A stretch of DNA of 64,000 nt, from the NCBI GenBank assembly GCA_028564675.1, contig JAOVVO010000322.1, positions 22,443 to 86,442 on the forward strand, read 5' to 3'. Of the stretch, positions 53,601-64,000 are shown in pieces. Every line of letters begins with the position of its first letter. Within the stretch, counting starts at the first letter, position 1. The position numbers and the translations under genes are program-made. The DNA comes from Onchocerca lupi. Taxonomy: Eukaryota > Nematoda > Chromadorea > Rhabditida > Onchocercidae. The notes under the pieces are model-generated. The model did not search any database. It was not told the DNA's origin and worked only from the letters and a program-made list of their open reading frames with translations.

Positions 53601-56600
53601 ATTTAATTTTACGTCTCTTTGCCGTCTTTATATTTTTGAATTACTTTTTTTTCTCTTTTCAGTTATTCTATCATTGAAATTGCGACAACAATTGCTGCTT
53701 CATTGCCATCGTCATCTGCAGTTTATTTTATTATTAATTGTACGGATTTGGCTGATAAGTTCTCTGTCCTCGATAGAAAGGTATATATTATTAAAAATAG
53801 CGGAACCATTAAAATGATATAAATGGTGCCGTTGGGGAAATCTAGACAAGGAAATCTACTAATCGATGCTTTAGTGCATTCTTGAAAATAGTGCTTAAAC
53901 AGTTTGGATTCTATAAATCTTTTTAAAATTCTTCATTTTTTCTTTTCGAAATGCCACATATTTATTTTTAATATCAGCATCATAGAACATATTGAAAAAG
54001 CTTTTACGATGCTAAAAAATTTTTTTTTTATATCAATCAGATATTTTCTCTGCTGAAAAACTCATATTTTATCTGTTCAAGATATAATAGTAATGCCCTT
54101 AGCTTTTAGGAAATCCATGGGAAGTTAGTCAGTAAGCCTGCTAAAATTAATGATACTTTTATTCTGAAAATAAATCTTTATTGTCAAGAATTACACATAT
54201 AATCGACAGCTTTTTTTTTTACTATAATTTATCACTTTTTATTGATTTCAATGACCACTTTAATACCAATTGAAATTGAATAACAAATACTGTTGATATC
54301 CTTGCAGTATGGCTTAGAAATAATGGATGCGCAGGAATGTCTTGCTTCGCCAGTAGTTACATTATTGTTCAGTGAAAATGTGGATAATAATTCTACATTG
54401 TTACCTTATCTTAGTTATGCTATATTTATAATAAACTATTTGGATATGATAGCTGAAACATATACCAAACAGTATACGACAAGTTTTCTTTATGCTCTTG
54501 CCATATCGTCATTAGCATCCATAAATACGATATGCAATGAACAGTTCATTGATGCAAGAACAAATTTGAATAATCTAGTCAACCAACTGATTTTGGTTTG
54601 TTTATTTCTTCATTTTTATGATGATTTTCCTTAAGCTATTATAAAATAATGACCGAGACATCTTATTTCATTGCACAATGATAGTGGGGCATTATAACAG
54701 AATACTGGAAATAGATTTAAAAGTCCTGATTTCAACTAATTATATCATTCCAGACAAACGAACAGCTTAAGGAAGACCTTCTTTCTGAATGTATCTCATC
54801 AATTGCCGAAGGAAATGAATCATTATGCTTGCTTGCTGCCCTGCGTTTGCTAGCAGATGGTTTATGTATGGAAAAGATTGAGGCGGTGTTCAAAGTTTCT
54901 GGAAAGAACTTGGATCCATTTGGGATCATACTTTGCTCTGCAGCTCTTCGCTTTCAAGGTTTTTATTATAACAATATTTTATACTTTTGCAAGTAATATT
55001 TGTGCTTATACTGGAACTGAGATCAAAATTTTTTGCAAGGTTATCCAAAAGAAATCTAAAAGATATCTATAAAGTTCGCCAGATAAGAGAAAGAGCCTTC
55101 ATTTAGTTCATAATATCATTTCCGGATGCAGGAAAAGTGAATGGCAGTTATTGTGATCCGCCTGTTTCTATCAAGCATTGGATAAGCCATTTTGAAATGG
55201 CATCATCTTTGAAAGAGCCAGTGAATTTACTCCAGCTACTTGCTCAGTTTATGGTGGAGGGACGTTCTACGCTCGAGGAATATATATTTACTTATAAGTG
55301 AGTATTGAGCTGTTTTTGTTCTTTTGAAAAAATTTTCTGAGGAAAATGGAGTAAAATACCGCATCTGAAGAGTATTAATTGTAAAATACTTTAATCTTAC
55401 TCATATTCATCCAACTAAGCTATTTTTTGTTTTATTGTTCCACTCATTACTTAGAATGCATAGAAACTTACTGTTGTAATGCCTCGAGACATATAGCATA
55501 GTATGATGGAACGTTAAATAAAACTTAGCAGCTTGAAATTATATTCTTCATCCAGTCGTTATTGTTTAATGAATAGGACATCTGAACAACGTAGAATTAT
55601 TTTGTTTTTTTTGATACAGCTTTGGAACGAAGGAAGATGAAGAACGGAATATATTCAACTGCGCTCTTCTTCGTTTTCTTGCTCTTTGTTGTCCATATCT
55701 ACAGCAAATGGATACCGCTATGCGAGATTTCTTGTGCTGTGCATTAATTACTTCGCTCGAAGTATGTCTGATATGATATTTTCTTTAAATTATAAATTTT
55801 TTTAAAAGTTATATTTTATCAATTAAGTGGTATTTGTATTTATTGATAAAGCTCTAAACAACAGGAATTCTGATATTTCTTAATCAAATTATAATAACAT
55901 CAATTTTGGAAATAATTTTATTGATTTTTTGTTAAAGACTGAATTTGTTTTTCCCGGGATATATTAATCCCTTTACTCTGACTGACAAAATAGAAATATA
56001 AAGTCATAATTATTTATATGCGCAACTCAGTAATTCGCTGAGGAGAAGATAATATATGGTTTGAAATGGAGTAAATAGAAGATATTAAAAAAGATTTCAG
56101 TCCAGAAATTTTAAAATTTAGATTTTACTGAAGATTGGAATTTAAAATTTCTTCCTTATTTTTTCTATATCCATAAGTATTCTCTCTCGATTTCAGAGTG
56201 CTAATGCATTTTGGGGGCAATGTAAATCACAATCCTATATTTTGTTTAGCCGCTTGTCTGTAAGATTATTCAATGAATGTGCTCAAATGATTGACAACAC
56301 GAAAAATGATGTCGAGTTAGCACCTTTTAGACAGGTTATATTATCATTCCATATGTAAATAGTTAATTGAAGAATTGAATTTTATGAAAATTCATTGGAT
56401 TCGATTTTCAGCTGAATTCTTATCTGAAATTAAAGTTATGTTAAATTTAGGATTGGTCAGATTTTTTTTGTCCTACTGCGCAAAATATATTGCTCACATG
56501 GTTTTTGGGACTGACTTCCTATCAAGAAAATTCTCATTCGATAGCGCTTCAAAATACTCTTTGTCTATCAATAAATTATATAACCGAAGAATTTATTCAA

Positions 56601-57437
56601 ACTGCGTCATTACAACCTGTTTTTGATGTCGAATTAGATCTCCTCAAGTAATACATACATTTGTCGTTAAATATGGTTACATCTATCGATAGTTCTGTGA
56701 TTGAGGTTCTAAGTTTGTTCATAGATTAGATAGTTCTGTTAGTCATTCTTACTGTAACATTCGTTTTGCTCGTCATTACCGACTAGATTATTAAAAGAAT
56801 GAACTAAGAAATGAATCTGTGATTCATCAAAATATCATGGTACAGATGTTAGAAAAAATGAATAAAATACTAGAAAAATAGATGAAAAAGCTGTATACTC
56901 TGCCAGAAACGAAATTTTAGAGCTGTGATTTGACATTATTAATAATCTAATTATCATGGTATTGCTGATTTCAAAAAATTGTTGATTACTGCTCAAAAAT
57001 TAAAAATTTACGCTGATAAAATTGTCGAACCGTTATTTCCAGTTATGATGAACATCTTCAGTCAGTCGTGATACCCTTACACGCTCTGATCAACTCACCT
57101 TTTGCAGATGTCCAAATTGCTGCGCTGAGAATATTAAAGTTGTAAGTTCATGTTTTGGTTTCAGAAGGCTGTGAATTTGCGTTCGAATTAATGAATTTTT
57201 TTCTGGTATTTTATTAGTGATACTTAAAGACATTTAAAAATTCTTGCATTATTTGTAAAGCATTTTTTCTAAACATCATTGAAAGAAGAAACATAGAAGG
57301 AAAAAGAAGATAATTTCGTCTTCTGCGTCTTCTACAATGCATAATGATCTCATGAAAATGTCAGAAATGCCCCGCACATTACCGAAAACCCTTCATTTTT
57401 GATAGTGCTGATTCCATTCATAAATTTTTTATCGAGG

Positions 57438-57468
<31 letters not shown>

Positions 57469-60226
57469 GCAGAATAACGAGAGACATGCTAAAGACACAA
57501 AATAAGCACAACGAAGAAGATGATCTGGGAGATGAGAAACTTTCTTCTAGTCATCAAAAACATTTGCCAGTGCCTTTTACAAGAATTTTGGATGATAATA
57601 TGATAAGCAGTTGCATTTTATCACCGAAGTTGCTTATTTGGGATGCCTTTATCAATTCGTTGAATCAATTTGAGTTACTCGAAAGGGTGGCATATTGTAG
57701 TGCGATGAGTCCATATATGGATCAAATCATGCCTCATTTGTTTGGCCTTCTTCCGGATTCTGATAAATTTAAGTTTTTCTTTTCACTTGTTTATCGCTGA
57801 TTTAGAAAATATATTATTGTTTTGTTCGAAACCAGTACATAACGGATTAATTAAATGAATGCACATTTATTATAATGATGATTTGAAAAGACAGTATTAT
57901 GTATTTTTTTTTAGGTGTGAACGTTTCCTCCGTAGGAGTTATGGATGTTTCTAAACAAGGTATGCCAATTTTACAGTCTAATGTTCATTATTTTTCTTGA
58001 GAAAACGCTTCAAAACCTTTGTTGCAATTTTCTGTTTAGAAAGGAGAATATAGCAATTTTATTTAGTAAAGTTTAGCTTGCAGTTTCACAATTTTTTAAG
58101 CTTCTAGTTTTGAAATGGATGCTAATTTTGCCAACTGTATCACCAATAATTAAGTTGGATTGATTCACTACTTCTGAACAAAATCCTTCGAGTGCTAATG
58201 CCGTGGGGACGGAATATGAAGTTTGTAAAGTCATTCGTCATTAATTTCGTTTCCAAAGCAACAAATAACACTTACTGGATCACTTACTACCCCAAAAAAG
58301 AAACGAACTCACATAGAGAAATGGAATACGTGAATTTATTTTAGATTACTGGAAAGAAATGAAATCATTACTGCCGCGATATGCTTTTCAATTATTTTAT
58401 AATACTTGTGAGATACTACCGGCATTAGTACGTCAGTGGTATATAAAGCTACCTCGTGCAGCTGCCACTATTTTCAAATCGTTTGTTTTTTTTTTATTTA
58501 TTTCATTTTTATTTTCTTTCCTTGCATATTGATTATTTGTTGGATTCTTTGGAAAATGTGAATTAAATGCACTTTTCCAGGTTTGTGACCAAATCAGTCA
58601 GTCCACTTATTTGGAAAGTAGAATGTGATCAAATTGTATCTCGTAAAATGCCAAATAAATTAAAGGTAATAATAATGCTCTTTTTTATCGCAAAATTTCT
58701 CCGTTTTAGTAATCTTTTTTTTTTTTTATTTTTCTTTATATGCAGTTCTACTTCTGTTCTATAATATTATGGATAATGGAATTTCGAGATTTGAAATTCC
58801 GAAAATCTCAGAATAATTTTGAGTGCCATTGGACGTGTGAAAATCCCATTTTTCTATCATGCATTTTTTAATGAAAACTCATCGTTGTGAGTTGAACAAT
58901 GATGCTATGGGACACATGACTATTGAAATGTAACTTGATGTTGCGATTTCCTGCTTCTCATTCTTTACCAATTATTATTATAGTGACAATGTTGAGAGGA
59001 TTCACGAAATCCTAGTCTTTATAGATCCGATTGTTGCGGGCAGCTCGACAAATTGTAGCGGAATACGATTTGGAAGATTCAGTCATGACCCTCACAATAG
59101 AATATCCTGCAGATTATCCGCTGAGCGTCCCCCTGATCGAAGATGAAAGAACCATCGTGAGTCGGGAAACAAGAAGGAAATGGCTTTTACAACTTACGAT
59201 GTTTCTTACTCATCAGGTACTATAATTAAATTGTATGAATTATTGTCATTATTAATTTATATTGCGCTATTATTCATTCAAAAAAAAGATTGTTTAATCT
59301 TTAGAATTTTATATATGGCTTTAAAACAATTAGACGGTAATAGTTCTCATGCATCGCAGAGTATATTGTTAGAGTATTCTAAAGCTTTTGATTAATTTAC
59401 TTATTTATTTTGAAGATACTGTGTCTGTTAGAGATCAGAGAAAAACTCATAAATGTTATACAAAATTGCCTTGATTTTCATGTTGTAGTGATTCATTCAT
59501 TCTGTTTTATGAGCTGTTATTATTGCAGAATGGTTCCATTATGGATGCAGTATTAATGTGGGCTGGAAACATCGAAAGACATATGGAAGGTGCAGAAGAC
59601 TGTACCATTTGCATGATGACCGTTCATTCAAGAACCTATCAATTACCACGAGTACGATGCAAGCAATGTAAAAAACGATTCCATTCTGATTGCCTTGTAA
59701 GTTCCTCAAATCTATTTTTCATCTTCTGATATTTTAAAAAGAAGTAGTATGATAAAAACGTTGTGAATTTATGAGGAATCATTCTTTATGACTAATCATA
59801 ACTATATTAAAACTAAATGAAAGTGTTGAAATTGCAAACAGTTATGTATCATGAGCAAATAATGATTTGAATATGGTAATGATCCGAATGCTCATTCTTA
59901 CTCAGACTATTAAATTAAAAGATAAAACAAATCTAGTGGATATTACTGCAATGGCATTGTAAATTAAACTGTTATGGAATAATTTTGAAAAACTCCGAAG
60001 AGTATTTAATTCAGAATTGCCCTCTGATTTGATTTCAAATACTGCATTGTATTATATCTCCAAAACATAATTTTCTAATAAAATTCGTGGAAAACTCATG
60101 TTTTACTTTCATGATAACTAATTTATGACATGTTTTAAGTTTGGTTTCAATTTATTATTGCAGTACAAATGGTTCGATTCGAGTAATCAGTCAACCTGTC
60201 CCTTGTGCAGAGCTTCATTCCGATAG
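47622..60226 (+). CDS. LTN1: E3 ubiquitin-protein ligase Listerin
   Basis: About 29 exons: 47622-47657, 47851-48045, 48323-48514, 48956-49137, 49380-49548, 49825-50069, 50410-50526, 50714-50849, 50914-51069, 51202-51498, 52055-52255, 52608-52679, 52884-52959, 53238-53346, 53663-53780, 54308-54595, 54754-54958, 55132-55297, 55620-55761, 56197-56334, 56451-56647, 57043-57141, 57473-57772, 57915-57931, 58345-58480, 58581-58665, 59025-59216, 59529-59696, 60164-60226. Phases close to 1498 residues (human about 1766). The N-terminus (THAAELLANSG, then DPDDDLFDAEIQ) is typical. Helical HEAT-like repeats fill the middle. An RWD-like region lies at about 1360-1425. A C4HC3 RING (Cys1447, 1450, 1466, 1469, His1474, Cys1477, 1490, 1493) ends the protein. 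Listerin ubiquitinates nascent chains on stalled 60S subunits (family knowledge). Uncertain exons are 52608-52679 (TTGAG acceptor), 52884-52959 (GTCATG donor) and the 17-nt exon. Confidence 0.9.
48782..48843. repeat. short tandem repeat in LTN1 intron 3
   Basis: Three imperfect units of GAATTA(G/T)CATCTACAC, the first expanded by TTAGCATCTACAC. Confidence 0.7.
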
Positions 60227-61105
60227 TTGTGGAAATCGACAAAAGAAGAAATATGACTTAACTACATTTGTGATAATATATTGATTTTGCGGAATACTTT
60301 TTTAATCTAATATAAGCCAGCATTGTTTGAACCAACAACCGTATTTATTCCTTCCTGAGTAAAGACTTGTTAGTTTAAATAATATTGATTCATATTTATT
60401 GTCTGAATATTGGTTTATATGGCAGTTTTAGAAAAAAAAAAATCATGAGAAATATTGACTCACGAAAAATAAATATTAGTTTTTTGATGATATTAATTAT
60501 GCTCAAAATGACCACAATTTGGCTGGACTGATCCTTTCATGTATTGTTTTTTGTAATTTGCTCATTAACGGAGATATCAGCTTCCAGTAATTTATAAATT
60601 ATTGAATATTTATGTTATCTTCATCCAGTACTTTTTTTGTACAGCATATAAAAAAAATTTATTATCTGAATGAAAAAAAAAAGAATAAACTTTTATTGGA
60701 TGGGTATATCTATGAAAAATTCTTTGCTTATGATATTATACGTTTGTGGTTGAAAAAGACGTGATGAATTTTCAGCTCTAAATTCCTGATTCTCGGAGCG
60801 ATCAGAAATAAAAAGAGATCATAAAATTTAGAAAAGAAGAAGTATATTGCAAGTGATAGTAAGAAAAGTGGAAGGACCGGTTTTAAATGACTGAAATATG
60901 GTTTAATAATAAGCTTAAATAAGAACAGTAAGTTGAAATTCCTAGTATAACCTGTTCATATAAGATTGATGTTATTTATTTATGGACTCAGTTGATTAGA
61001 ATCTTCAAAATTAAAAAAAGAAAGGTATGATGCAAGGAGAATTAATATGCAGTAATCTATGGTGAAGTTGAAATATTTCTGCATAGCTTCGTTAAAAAAG
61101 ATTCA
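60227..61105. other. intergenic region between LTN1 and PTPS
   Basis: 880 bp between two plus-strand genes. AATAAA at about 60469 and 60684 could end LTN1. TTTCTGCATAG just upstream of the PTPS start may be a splice-leader acceptor. No other gene was recognised. Confidence 0.6.
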
Positions 61106-61785
61106 ATGGGATTTGTGGAATTGACACGTCGGGAGACTTTCTCGGCCAGTCATCGTTTACAAAATGCGACATTGAATGATACTGAAAATCGACAAATATA
61201 TGGAAAATGTAACAATTTGAATGGCCATGGACATAATTATGTTTGGGAAGTAACACTTCGCGGACCGATCGATCCGAAATCTGGAATGGTAAATAATATG
61301 TCTCGCAAGCATTGAAAACATTCCAAAATTATTCATTTGAAGTTATTTCTATCATTTACTATATGGTAGGAAGGAATTAGGATCAGAAATCAAGGATCAT
61401 TGCTTATTTTAGATAGAAAAATTTAATTCAGATTTATTTCATTGGTCTATTTTAAACATTTCTCCCGAATTGGAATTATTATCATCAATTATCATTATTA
61501 AGTATCGAAAAAATCTTTTTTTATGAGCAGTATTACTTATTGTGATGGAACTTACAGGTATATAATTTGGCTGACCTGAAAAATGAGATGAAGAGCGTAA
61601 TAGATGAGGTGGACCATAAGAATTTGGACAAGGATATCGATTATTTTAAAAACAATGTAAGTACTACTGAGAATCTAATCGTTTATTTGTGGAAGAAGCT
61701 AAAATCAAGTTTAGGAAATCCTGAATTGCTTTATAAAATGGTTTTGCATGAAACAGAGAAAAATTCCGTTACTTATTATGGATAG
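61106..61785 (+). CDS. PTPS: 6-pyruvoyl-tetrahydropterin synthase
   Basis: Two exons, 61106-61288 and 61558-61785, phase 0, giving 136 residues (human about 145). The enzyme converts dihydroneopterin triphosphate to 6-pyruvoyl-tetrahydropterin in tetrahydrobiopterin synthesis, after GTP cyclohydrolase I and before sepiapterin reductase (family knowledge). All key residues are present: zinc ligands His16 (FSASHRL), His41 and His43 (NGHGHNY), the catalytic Cys35 (GKCNNLNG), the Asp80-His81 pair (VDHKNLD) and substrate-binding Glu126 (LHETEKN). The protein is a compact cytosolic T-fold with no signal or membrane segment. The ATG begins the conserved VELTRRETFSASHR block. AATAAA signals at about 62045 and beyond follow the stop. 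Confidence 0.95.
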
Positions 61786-62500
61786 AAGCATTTATCTTAC
61801 CCTTAATTATGAAGTAAAATAGTTTTGCATTCCTGTAAAATAGTTTTTGCATTCCTTCTTAAATTTCTTTGTTATCATCTTCATACTATCTTTGTCCTTT
61901 AAATTTTAGAAAGTTTGTAAAATGCTGTAAAATTTATTATATTTGATACGATTGCTTTTATAAAATCATTTCATTAATAATATTATGCTCATTTCATTAA
62001 TAATCTCATAGTTCTTTCTCTAATTGTCGCGAAAGTCGCGGAAACTAAAATAAAACTTTAAATAAATAAAAATAAAAATGTTTTCCATATGTTTTCCTAA
62101 AGAATTATAAATATTGGAGAATTATGAAATTATCCTTTAATTATAGAATTATTATAAAATTATCTTTTGTTAATTATAAAATTATATTTTGCATAGAATT
62201 TTCTAGAAAATTGATTCATCTTAATTTCTAACATTTCCCCACGTCTACAGCTTAATCTGTTATCTAATTTGCAATCATTTAACATGTCGAAAGTTAAATC
62301 CGTTATCTAACTTATAATCATTTAACATGTCGAGTCATGTACATCTATATGCTGTAAAAAATTCCATTCTCTCATGAAACTATAGCTTGAGAAAGCTGTA
62401 ATTTATTTTATCATTTGTCATATCTATATCCCAAATGTATTTTCACATGAAACAATTTTGTAATAGTTTGAGATAATTGCAATTTTGTTTGATCACTCCC
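61786..62500. other. PTPS downstream region with short repeats
   Basis: AT-rich, with PTPS polyadenylation signals (about 62048-62072). It also has a direct repeat TAAAATAGTTTTTGCATTCCT (about 61820 and 61838, imperfect) and a two-copy 42-bp repeat at 62252-62335. The 5' boundary of the following LTR may lie inside the last 150 bases. Confidence 0.55.
62252..62335. repeat. two-copy 42-bp tandem repeat
   Basis: Units at about 62252-62293 and 62294-62335 share GTTATCTAA and AATCATTTAACATGTCGA. It lies between PTPS and the retrotransposon, possibly inside the LTR. Confidence 0.7.
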
Positions 62501-62658
62501 ACTTCTTACCACTACATAGGCCAGCCATATTGCTCACAGATTCATTCTTCAATCCAGCCAGCCTCTACAGTTCGACAACTCGTCCCGTCCTCATCTTTTT
62601 CTTTTTTATTTTTTTTCTTATTGTTATTCGCGCCTTTGTAATTAATAAATTCTCCTAC

Positions 62659-62721
62659 TACTAGTTCGTGTCACACTAGCGCGCCCGAAATACTAGTTCG
62701 CGTCATACTAGCTCGCCCGAC
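62659..62721. repeat. GC-rich two-unit repeat in the putative LTR
   Basis: Units at 62659-62690 and 62691-62721 have the form TACTAGTTCG(T/C)GTCA followed by CTAG(C/-)(G/T)CGCCCGA. CpG density is far above the surrounding DNA. Confidence 0.8.
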
Positions 62722-62804
62722 ACACACACACACCCGGATTACCACTACAACGAAACTTCCACCACACAATATAATTTTTTGGTGCCACAGAAGTGAGGTT
62801 TACA

Positions 62805-64000
62805 ATGTCGACCTCTCTTAACCAATCAGCACAACCAACAATTGGTAGAATAATCGAACTTCTGGAAGAAATCAAGGGTTTCGATCTATCACTACCAGAT
62901 CGAAACCAGCCGCTAGAAGAGCAGAAAAAACAATACGAAATCAAGAAAAGGATCGTCAAGGATAAAATCAAGCGACTCGAAACATATGTTGGCATATTGG
63001 AAACAATCAACCAAAAATGGTTGGACCTTATACAGCAAACTACGAAAGCAACAAAGAAAGAGGAAGAAGGAAATTACGAGGAAATGGTCAACGACAAACA
63101 AGGTATTTTACACATGATTAATAATAGTAAGGAAACTATCATTACCTTGAATTCATACTATGATGATTTGGCATTAGCCCTTCAACAAGAAAAGTTGGTG
63201 GTTGTTAAAGAAAAAGAAATAACGAAACCCTCATCTGCCTATCATTCAACAATCAATTTACCACAGTTACCATTACCGACTTTTAGTGGGGATCTAAAAC
63301 TGTGGCGAGAATTTTGGAATAGCTTTAATGCAGCTATACATCTTCAGGAAATTCCAAATATTCAAAAACTTACTTATTTGATTTCATGTTTGAAAGGAGA
63401 AGCACTGGAGGCTATAAGAGGGTTTGAAGTAGCTCCAGAGAATTATGAATTAATAAGACAGGTGTTAATTGATAAATACGGTAATCCGGCTACTATAAAG
63501 AAATCGTTATATAACGAATTCCGTTCCATTCAACGGAACGACAAAGAATGGAAATCAAGAGTTGAAGCGATGGAAAAAATCTTTCGACAGTTAGAAGCAT
63601 TGGGCGAGGATCTGGAACATTCCAGTATTGAAGCAACAATCGAAAGCAGACTGCCACCATGGATATTGGATAAAGTCTATCAAATGAAAGCAGTAAGAGA
63701 AACTTGGGCGGTAAGTAGTTTACGAAAATTTTTAATGACATTAATTCAAAGAAATGAAGAAATAAATAGGAATCAGATTCCCCAAAAGGAACCTAGTCCA
63801 AGAAAGGTACTTGATTTTCAAAAAGGGAGAGGAACCTCCGCCTTATTTATAACAAAACAATTAACTGACGCGAAAAACCTTCAATCAAGTAGTAAAACAA
63901 AGTCTAACAAAGAAAAAAGACCATGCACATTTTGTAACAAAAATCATTGGAATAATGAATGCCCAAATTTCATCACGGCTAAACAACGATTCGAACGCTT
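62805..64000 (+). CDS. BEL/Pao gag (DUF1759-type) polyprotein, partial at 3' end
   Basis: The frame is open from ATG 62805 to the window end (398 codons and two bases) without a stop. Residues 1-150 are charged and probably coiled coil. From about residue 155 comes the conserved Pao gag block (LPLPTFSGDLKLWREFW, then LISCLKGEALEAI). A zinc knuckle follows at 63924-63962 (Cys-x2-Cys-x3-His-x4-Cys), as in BEL/Pao elements. Gag packages the element RNA. Protease, reverse transcriptase and integrase are expected downstream, beyond the window. There is no splice signal or frameshift in this part. Confidence 0.9.
   Translation, partial: MSTSLNQSAQPTIGRIIELLEEIKGFDLSLPDRNQPLEEQKKQYEIKKRIVKDKIKRLETYVGILETINQKWLDLIQQTTKATKKEEEGNYEEMVNDKQGILHMINNSKETIITLNSYYDDLALALQQEKLVVVKEKEITKPSSAYHSTINLPQLPLPTFSGDLKLWREFWNSFNAAIHLQEIPNIQKLTYLISCLKGEALEAIRGFEVAPENYELIRQVLIDKYGNPATIKKSLYNEFRSIQRNDKEWKSRVEAMEKIFRQLEALGEDLEHSSIEATIESRLPPWILDKVYQMKAVRETWAVSSLRKFLMTLIQRNEEINRNQIPQKEPSPRKVLDFQKGRGTSALFITKQLTDAKNLQSSSKTKSNKEKRPCTFCNKNHWNNECPNFITAKQRFER

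Larger units (their letters stand above)
62500..64000 (+). mobile_element. BEL/Pao-type LTR retrotransposon, 5' end (runs off the window)
   Basis: A change to less AT-rich DNA near 62500 starts a probable 5' LTR. It has AATAAA at 62644-62649, a two-unit GC-rich repeat at 62659-62721, a CA repeat, and a possible end in ...CACACA near 62768. TTTTTTGGTGCC (62775-62786) follows and resembles the primer-binding region of BEL/Pao elements. An intact gag-like frame begins at 62805. The LTR start cannot be fixed without the 3' LTR, which lies outside the window. The uninterrupted frame suggests a young copy. Confidence 0.85.

Noticed and set aside
56400..56626. plus-strand frame including a CAG at 56411 as an LTN1 exon start
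   Set aside because: Splicing at that CAG leads to stops. The acceptor at 56450 (ATTTAG) keeps phase 0 and gives the longer open exon 56451-56647.
62708..63741. minus-strand open frames at the right end
   Set aside because: They are antisense to the uninterrupted retrotransposon gag frame.
1..64000. CRISPR arrays, rRNA, tRNA or bacterial endosymbiont (Wolbachia) insert
   Set aside because: No regularly spaced direct repeats with unique spacers, no conserved rRNA or tRNA motifs and no bacterial-type gene were seen.

Overview
The window is nuclear DNA of a nematode, most likely a filarial or related parasitic (clade III) worm. This is inferred from very AT-rich non-coding DNA full of poly-A/poly-T tracts, genes cut into many short exons with TTTTCAG/TTTTAG acceptors and GTAAGT/GTTTGT donors, nematode-type protein sequences, and a BEL/Pao LTR retrotransposon. 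No prokaryotic features are present. Gene models were assembled by hand from splice signals, reading-frame phase and family resemblance. In nearly every model all exon phases close.

Layout. 1-2444: AT-rich flank with a 140-156 bp tandem duplication and one doubtful exon. 2445-7942 (minus): a secreted SMOC-like matricellular calcium-binding protein (signal peptide, follistatin/Kazal, one thyroglobulin type-1 domain, EF-hand EC domain, Asn/Gln-rich tail). 7943-26340: an 18 kb stretch with no recognisable gene, a few possible small minus-strand exons and two islands of less AT-rich DNA. 26341-33151 (plus): a ten-exon peptide GPCR resembling the nematode DMSR (myosuppressin/FLP receptor) group. 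33152-35345: intergenic, with a decayed copy of part of the next gene's last exon. 35346-39665 (minus): mitochondrial D-lactate dehydrogenase (LDHD). 40779-43137 (minus): PIH1D1, an R2TP co-chaperone subunit. 44134-46615 (minus): the YIPF5 Golgi/ER membrane protein. 46616-47621: divergent promoter region. 47622-60226 (plus): Listerin (LTN1), the ribosome quality-control E3 ligase, about 29 exons. 61106-61785 (plus): 6-pyruvoyl-tetrahydropterin synthase. About 62500-64000 (plus): the 5' end of a BEL/Pao retrotransposon with an intact gag frame leaving the window.

The genes are mostly unrelated housekeeping functions: chaperone assembly, ER-Golgi traffic, ribosome rescue, pterin synthesis and lactate oxidation. 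Two are signalling or matrix genes with long introns. YIPF5, PIH1D1 and LDHD lie head-to-tail on the minus strand with gaps of about 1 kb. No new biological system was found. The more unusual observations are a GC-AG intron and a 24-nt microexon in the SMOC gene, two decayed local exon/intron duplications (LDHD and PIH1D1), a probable 17-nt microexon in LTN1, altered residues in the LDHD flavin loop, and several perfect palindromes in non-coding DNA.
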